64,000 bases of DNA from Candidatus Kuenenia stuttgartensis (GTDB taxonomy: Bacteria; Planctomycetota; UBA11346), in the NCBI GenBank assembly GCA_945876185.1, contig CAMCMZ010000007.1:1-64000 (forward strand). Direction: 5' to 3'. The notes under the pieces are model-generated. The model was not told the origin of the DNA, did no database searches, and saw nothing but the letters and a program-made list of their open reading frames with translations. This document shows, piece by piece, positions 59,655 through 64,000 of the stretch. The stretch's first letter is position 1. Every line of letters starts with the position of its first letter. The position numbers and the translations under genes were made by a program.

Positions 59655-62411
59655 CTATTGGCGAATGACCGGATCAGAGCTTCCATCGGTGGTGGGTATC
59701 CGCCAGCGCTGCGGGATCTTGGCCAACTCCAGCACCACCAGCGGAATGAATCCAAGCCCGATCAGGACGGCGCATTCGTAAGCGGTCATGGGCACGGTGT
59801 GAAGGATCTGGCCCAGCCAGGCGACGTGGTGGCTCGCGATTTGGATGGCGATGGTCAGGGCGACCACCGCGAGCAATTTCAGATTGGAGAAAAAACCCAG
59901 TTCCCACACGAACCTGGTTTCGCTGCGGGCACCGAAGGACCGCAGCAACTCGGCGAAGACCAGGACCGAGAACGCGTTGGCCTGGGCGGTGGCCAGGTTC
60001 TGGTAGCGCAGGCCATAGAAGAAGACCGCGAAGGCGATGCCGCCGGTGAGCAGGCCAATGAAGCCTATGCGCCACAGGAATCTCCGATTCATCAGGCGTT
60101 CGCCGGCGGCTCGTGGGGGACGCTGCATCAAGGTGCGATCGATGGGATCCGTGGCCAGACAGATCGCAGGAAGGCCATCAGAGACCAGATTGATCCACAG
60201 CAGATGCACCGGCAGCAGCGGCATGGGCAGGCCGACGACAATGCACACCGTCATCAGCAGCAACTCACCCACATTGCCAGCGAGCAGGTATTCGATGGTT
60301 TTGCGGATATTGGTATAGACCCCGCGTCCTTCCTCGACCGCAGCAACGATGGTCGCGAAATTGTCATCGGTGACGATCATGGCCGCCGCTTCCTTGGTCA
60401 CCTCGGTGCCCGAGATCCCCATGGCGACACCGATGTCGGCACCCTTGATCGCGGGTGCGTCATTGACGCCATCACCGGTCATGGCGACGACTGCGCCATT
60501 GGCCTTCAAAGCGTTCACGATGCGCAACTTGTGGGCGGCGGTGACCCGAGCGTACACCGGCGTCTGCGACGCGGCCACTTTCAGGGCTTCATCGTCCATC
60601 GCGTCCAGTTCGGTGCCGGACAGGGCGCGCTGGTCGCTGCCGGTAGCGATCCCGAGTTCACGCGCGATGGCCAGGGCCGTATTGGGATGATCACCGGTAA
60701 TCATGATGACCCGGATGCCGGCGGCATGGCAGCGGACGACAGCGTCTTTCGCCTCTGGCCGCGGAGGATCCTGCATGCCGATCATGCCGACCCAGACCAG
60801 ATCACGCTCGACCGAATCAGCGGTGTAGCCCGTCAGGTCCGGTTGAAGATCGCGATAGGCCACGCCAAGGACGCGCAGCGCACGGTCGGCCAAGGCCACG
60901 TTGGCCGAGGTGATGACGGAGCGCTGCTTCTCATCCAATGGCTGAACCCCGGCATCGGTGAGGACCTGCGTGCACAGGCCAAGAAGTTGGTCCGGAGCGC
61001 CCTTCACCAGCGCCCACGGCCGGCCCGCATCACGGATGACGGTCATGCGTTTGCGGTTGCTGTCGAACGGGAATTCCCGCTGCTTGGGGTGTTCGCGTTC
61101 AATGCGATCGGCCGGCCAGCCGCCTTTGGCCGCGAGGGTGAGCAAGGCCCCATCCGTCGGATCACCAATGATTTTCCAACTGTCACCTTCGTGGCGAAGT
61201 TCCGCGGCATTGCAGCCGCCGGCCAGTTTCAGGAGCTGATCCAGCACCGAAGCACGATCCTGGCCATCAGCCCGGCCATCAGCCCGGCGAATCGATCCGG
61301 TCGGGGCATAGCCTTCACCGTCGACCAGGAATTCAGCGCCAGCGACCTGCACCACCCGCACGGTCATCTCGTTCATGGTCAGCGTCCCGGTCTTATCGGT
61401 GCAGATGACCGACGTCGAACCGAGGGTCTCCACCGCGGGAAGACGACGGATCAGGGCACGCCGGCGCGCCATGCGCTGGACGCCAAGCGCCAAGGCCACG
61501 GTCACCACGGCGGGCAGACCTTCGGGCACGGCGGCAACCGCAAGGCTGACGCAGGTCATGAAGAGTTCCAAAGCCGGCTGACCGCGCAGCATTCCGAGGG
61601 TGAACAACACCGCGACGATTCCCAGGGTGGCGAACACCAGGACCCGGCCAACCGCGTCCAACCGTTTTTGCAGCGGCGTCTCAAGGTCTCCGGTCGCCCG
61701 GATCAGGCCGGCGATCCGGCCGATCTCGGTCGCCATCCCGGTGCCCACGACGACGGCCTCACCCGTGCCGACGGACACGGCGGTGCCCAGAAACACCATG
61801 TTCGCGCGATCCCCTAGAGGCAGGTCGCGGCGGTCGAGCACCGCCTCTGATTTCTCTGCCGGCAGCGATTCGCCCGTGAGGGCTGATTCAACGCAGGCGA
61901 GCGAGGCGGTGCGGATCAGACGGGCGTCGGCGGCGACCACATCCCCGGCCTCAAGCAGAATGATGTCGCCCGGAACCACCGCCGAGGCCGGCAGTTCAGT
62001 CACCTGACCGTCGCGACGGACCCGGGCGTGCGGGGCCGTCATCCGGCGCAGGGCCGCGATCGCCGTTTCGGCACGGTGCTCTTGGACGAAGCCGATGATC
62101 GCGTTGATCACGACGATCCCGGCAATGGCGCCAGCGTCGATCCATTCCCCCAGGAACCCGGCGATCGCCGCTGCCCCAAGGAGGATCCAGACGATGATGC
62201 TCGTGAACTGCCGGACGAGGATCCGCCACGGTTGCACGGGAGCGGCGTCGGTCAGTTCATTGGGGCCGGTTTCGATCAGATGAGCGGCAGCGATCGCTGC
62301 GGTCAGCCCGGTTGGCGCTGACTGAAAACGCTCCATGACCGTGGTCGCTGCGATGGTGTGCCAGGGTTCGGGTGGGGCCGATGCAACAGCCTGGGTAGGT
62401 GGTTGGCTCAT
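59655..62411 (-). CDS. P2-type (Ca2+-transporter-like) cation ATPase
   Basis: A 918-residue P-type ATPase of the SERCA/PMCA-like class. The N-terminal cation-ATPase domain has [40 protein letters not shown] belongs to the actuator. The ion-site helix 4 is [20 protein letters not shown], with the PEGLP motif. The phosphorylated Asp is in [13 protein letters not shown], with KGAPDQLL in the nucleotide domain and [20 protein letters not shown]. Helix 5-6 motifs ([22 protein letters not shown]) favour Ca2+/Mn2+-type transport, but the ion is not proven. ATG 62411 overlaps the stop of the upstream CusA-type gene (ATGA). A frame from 62459 is the longer, less likely choice. Confidence 0.93.
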   Translation of the reverse strand: MSQPPTQAVASAPPEPWHTIAATTVMERFQSAPTGLTAAIAAAHLIETGPNELTDAAPVQPWRILVRQFTSIIVWILLGAAAIAGFLGEWIDAGAIAGIVVINAIIGFVQEHRAETAIAALRRMTAPHARVRRDGQVTELPASAVVPGDIILLEAGDVVAADARLIRTASLACVESALTGESLPAEKSEAVLDRRDLPLGDRANMVFLGTAVSVGTGEAVVVGTGMATEIGRIAGLIRATGDLETPLQKRLDAVGRVLVFATLGIVAVLFTLGMLRGQPALELFMTCVSLAVAAVPEGLPAVVTVALALGVQRMARRRALIRRLPAVETLGSTSVICTDKTGTLTMNEMTVRVVQVAGAEFLVDGEGYAPTGSIRRADGRADGQDRASVLDQLLKLAGGCNAAELRHEGDSWKIIGDPTDGALLTLAAKGGWPADRIEREHPKQREFPFDSNRKRMTVIRDAGRPWALVKGAPDQLLGLCTQVLTDAGVQPLDEKQRSVITSANVALADRALRVLGVAYRDLQPDLTGYTADSVERDLVWVGMIGMQDPPRPEAKDAVVRCHAAGIRVIMITGDHPNTALAIARELGIATGSDQRALSGTELDAMDDEALKVAASQTPVYARVTAAHKLRIVNALKANGAVVAMTGDGVNDAPAIKGADIGVAMGISGTEVTKEAAAMIVTDDNFATIVAAVEEGRGVYTNIRKTIEYLLAGNVGELLLMTVCIVVGLPMPLLPVHLLWINLVSDGLPAICLATDPIDRTLMQRPPRAAGERLMNRRFLWRIGFIGLLTGGIAFAVFFYGLRYQNLATAQANAFSVLVFAELLRSFGARSETRFVWELGFFSNLKLLAVVALTIAIQIASHHVAWLGQILHTVPMTAYECAVLIGLGFIPLVVLELAKIPQRWRIPTTDGSSDPVIRQ

Positions 62412-64000
62412 GGGGTGACGCTCGTTGTTGCGACTTTCTGGCGTTGCCGCCATTTCCATTCTTCGACCGCGCAGAACACGCAGGGGGCGATCAACCCGGT
62501 GATGACCTGGATGCCGATGCCGCCGACTGACGGGATGGCCATCGGCTGCATGACATCCGATCCCCGGCCGTTGATGAGGAAGAGCGGCAGCAGCCCGATG
62601 CTGGTGGTGGCGATGGTCATCAGGGCGGGCCGGATGCGCTTGAGCGCGGTCAGGACCACGGTTTGCCGCAACTCGTCGATCGAGGCGAAGTCGCGGTCCT
62701 TGAAGGCGTCCTCCAGGTAGGTGCTCATGATCACTCCATCGTCATCGGCGACGCCGAAGAGGACGAGGAATCCGACCCAGACCGCCACCGACAGATTGGC
62801 GCCCCAGAATCCGAGCGCGAGAAAACCAGCTCCGGCGCTGACCAGGATCGAGATGAAGATCATCGGCCCGATCCACCAGCGCCTGAATCCGAGGTAGAGC
62901 ATTAGCAACATCGCCGCCATGCACATCGGCACCAGGATCGCCATGCGAGCGGTAGCGCGCTGCTGGTTTTCGAACTGCCCCGACCATTCCCAATAATATC
63001 CCTGCGGAACTTTGAGTGATCCATCAGCCAATGCTTGACGCAGCATCCGTTCAGCATCTTCGACCACCGAGACTTCATCCCGATCGCGAGTGTTCATCGT
63101 CACGTACCCGACCAGCAAATTGCGTTCGCCTTTGATCTCCTGCGGTCCGACCACGGTGCGAATTTCGCAGAGCTGGCTGATTGGAACCTGGATGCCACCA
63201 GCTGCCGGAACCAGGATGCGCTCCAGATCGGGAAGCTCGTCACGCATATCCCGGGCATAACGGACGCGCACCCCATAGCGTTCGCGTCCTTCCACGGTCT
63301 GAGTCAGTTCCATGCCGCCGAGCGCGGTGCTGATCACATCCTGGACATCCTGGACGCGTACGCCGAAACGGGCGATGCGTTCGCGATCGACGACGAATTC
63401 GAGGTACGGCTTGCCGACGATGCGTTCCGCCACCACATCGGTGGCACCGGGCACGGTGCGCAGGACCTGCTCCATGGCCAGGCCGATGCGTTCGATCTCG
63501 CGCAGATCCTGACCGTAGATTTTCACCCCCATCATCGCGCGGAAGCCGGTCTGCAGCATGATCAGGCGGGTCTGGATCGGTTGCAGCCAGGTCGGCAACA
63601 CCCCGGGCATGCGCGTGACGCGCTGCATGTCGGCGAGGATCTCGGCCTTGGTGATCACCCGCTGTTCTGGCCACACCCACGCCAAGGGCGCCTTCAGCCA
63701 TCTGGGCCAGGTGGAGAAAAAGCGTTCGACGGGCAGTTGCCGCCACGCGGTGACGGGTTTGAGGACCACGATGGTTTCCATCATGCCGATGGGTGCCGGA
63801 TCCAGGGCGCTGGCCACCCGACCGAGTTTTCCGACCACCGAGGCCACCTCGGGGATCGAGGCGATGGCGGCGTCCTGCTTCGCATTGACCGCGACGACCT
63901 CCGACAAGGCCGCCTGGGGCAGCACCGAGGGCATGGCGAGGAAACTGCCCTCGTCCAGCGGCGGCATGAATTCCCGGCCGATGCCAGGCAGGATCCTGGT
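62408..64000 (-). CDS. Heavy-metal efflux RND pump of the CusA/CzcA type, N-terminal part beyond window edge
   Basis: About 530 C-terminal residues of a metal-exporting RND inner-membrane protein. The first visible segment is LPGIGREFMPPLDEGSFLAM. VASVVGKLGRVASALDPAPI follows, a CusA/CzcA hallmark. FRAMMGVKIYGQDLREIERI and the C-terminal membrane half (LMLYLGFRRWWIGPMIFISI, GVADDDGVIMSTYLEDAF) follow. The sequence reads in frame to the right edge, so the start lies outside. It leads a minus-strand operon with the P2 ATPase, consistent with a metal-resistance island. Confidence 0.94.
   Translation of the reverse strand, partial: TRILPGIGREFMPPLDEGSFLAMPSVLPQAALSEVVAVNAKQDAAIASIPEVASVVGKLGRVASALDPAPIGMMETIVVLKPVTAWRQLPVERFFSTWPRWLKAPLAWVWPEQRVITKAEILADMQRVTRMPGVLPTWLQPIQTRLIMLQTGFRAMMGVKIYGQDLREIERIGLAMEQVLRTVPGATDVVAERIVGKPYLEFVVDRERIARFGVRVQDVQDVISTALGGMELTQTVEGRERYGVRVRYARDMRDELPDLERILVPAAGGIQVPISQLCEIRTVVGPQEIKGERNLLVGYVTMNTRDRDEVSVVEDAERMLRQALADGSLKVPQGYYWEWSGQFENQQRATARMAILVPMCMAAMLLMLYLGFRRWWIGPMIFISILVSAGAGFLALGFWGANLSVAVWVGFLVLFGVADDDGVIMSTYLEDAFKDRDFASIDELRQTVVLTALKRIRPALMTIATTSIGLLPLFLINGRGSDVMQPMAIPSVGGIGIQVITGLIAPCVFCAVEEWKWRQRQKVATTSVTP

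Overview
The window is a GC-rich (mostly about 65 percent by eye), gene-dense segment of a Gram-negative bacterial chromosome, with no rRNA or tRNA gene recognised. An LpxA homologue points to lipid A and an outer membrane, MreB to a rod-like cell, and MenD to menaquinone. The best lineage clue is a 54-residue 'small basic protein' at 16471-16635, a family I know from Planctomycetota, Verrucomicrobiota, Chlamydiota and Lentisphaerota. I therefore infer a PVC-superphylum bacterium, without resolving the phylum.

Layout. 1-5793 (minus): a type I restriction-modification operon hsdM-hsdS-(AlbA_2/GHKL ATPase)-hsdR. HsdS is half length, the ATPase gene overlaps hsdR by ATGA, and hsdR runs off the left edge. 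6025-10468: an RND efflux adaptor lipoprotein and its pump. 10488-13316 (minus): a periplasmic Gly/Pro-rich protein and a histidine kinase with a receiver-GHKL regulator, joined by a tandemly repeated stop/start junction. 13922-22360: HIT and MazG-like proteins, then gap, the small basic protein, lpxA, rsmD and aroA on the minus strand, with glnD divergent. 22392-27528: an accessory stretch with an AT-richer XRE/lipoprotein patch, a broken 5' copy of a sirtuin gene, two small proteins, and a cobalamin riboswitch abutting a truncated dehydrogenase, followed by a TrpD-like phosphoribosyltransferase and the intact sirtuin. 27767-39712: a TilS-GlmU(N) fusion ORF, an XPB-type helicase, mreB, an ORF6N protein, glgB, a pseudouridine synthase, an ABC-2 permease, an unknown membrane protein and a ferritin-like diiron protein. 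39747-56735: a small membrane protein, menD, a GH38 alpha-mannosidase, tyrS, small enzymes, an HD protein, leuS, a 2Fe-2S ferredoxin and a large glycosidase-like protein. 56785-64000 (minus): a metal-resistance cluster with CusA-type RND (cut by the right edge), a P2-type ATPase, a YHS protein, a 37-residue membrane peptide and a CopA-type ATPase.

The most distinctive feature is the amount of short repeat structure. Four families of dispersed palindromes lie between genes, several beginning within 0-4 nt of a stop codon, and one is inserted in frame inside hsdM. In-frame or junctional tandem repeats occur in the AlbA_2 protein, the XPB helicase, the efflux adaptor, the TilS-GlmU ORF and the kinase/regulator junction.

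The observations I rate highest are: (a) three six-codon mini-ORFs chained by ATGA overlaps between kinase and regulator; (b) a palindromic element family whose outer arms differ between copies but stay complementary, placed directly after stop codons; (c) the cobalamin riboswitch remnant operon with a TrpD-like enzyme; and (d) the TilS-GlmU fusion.
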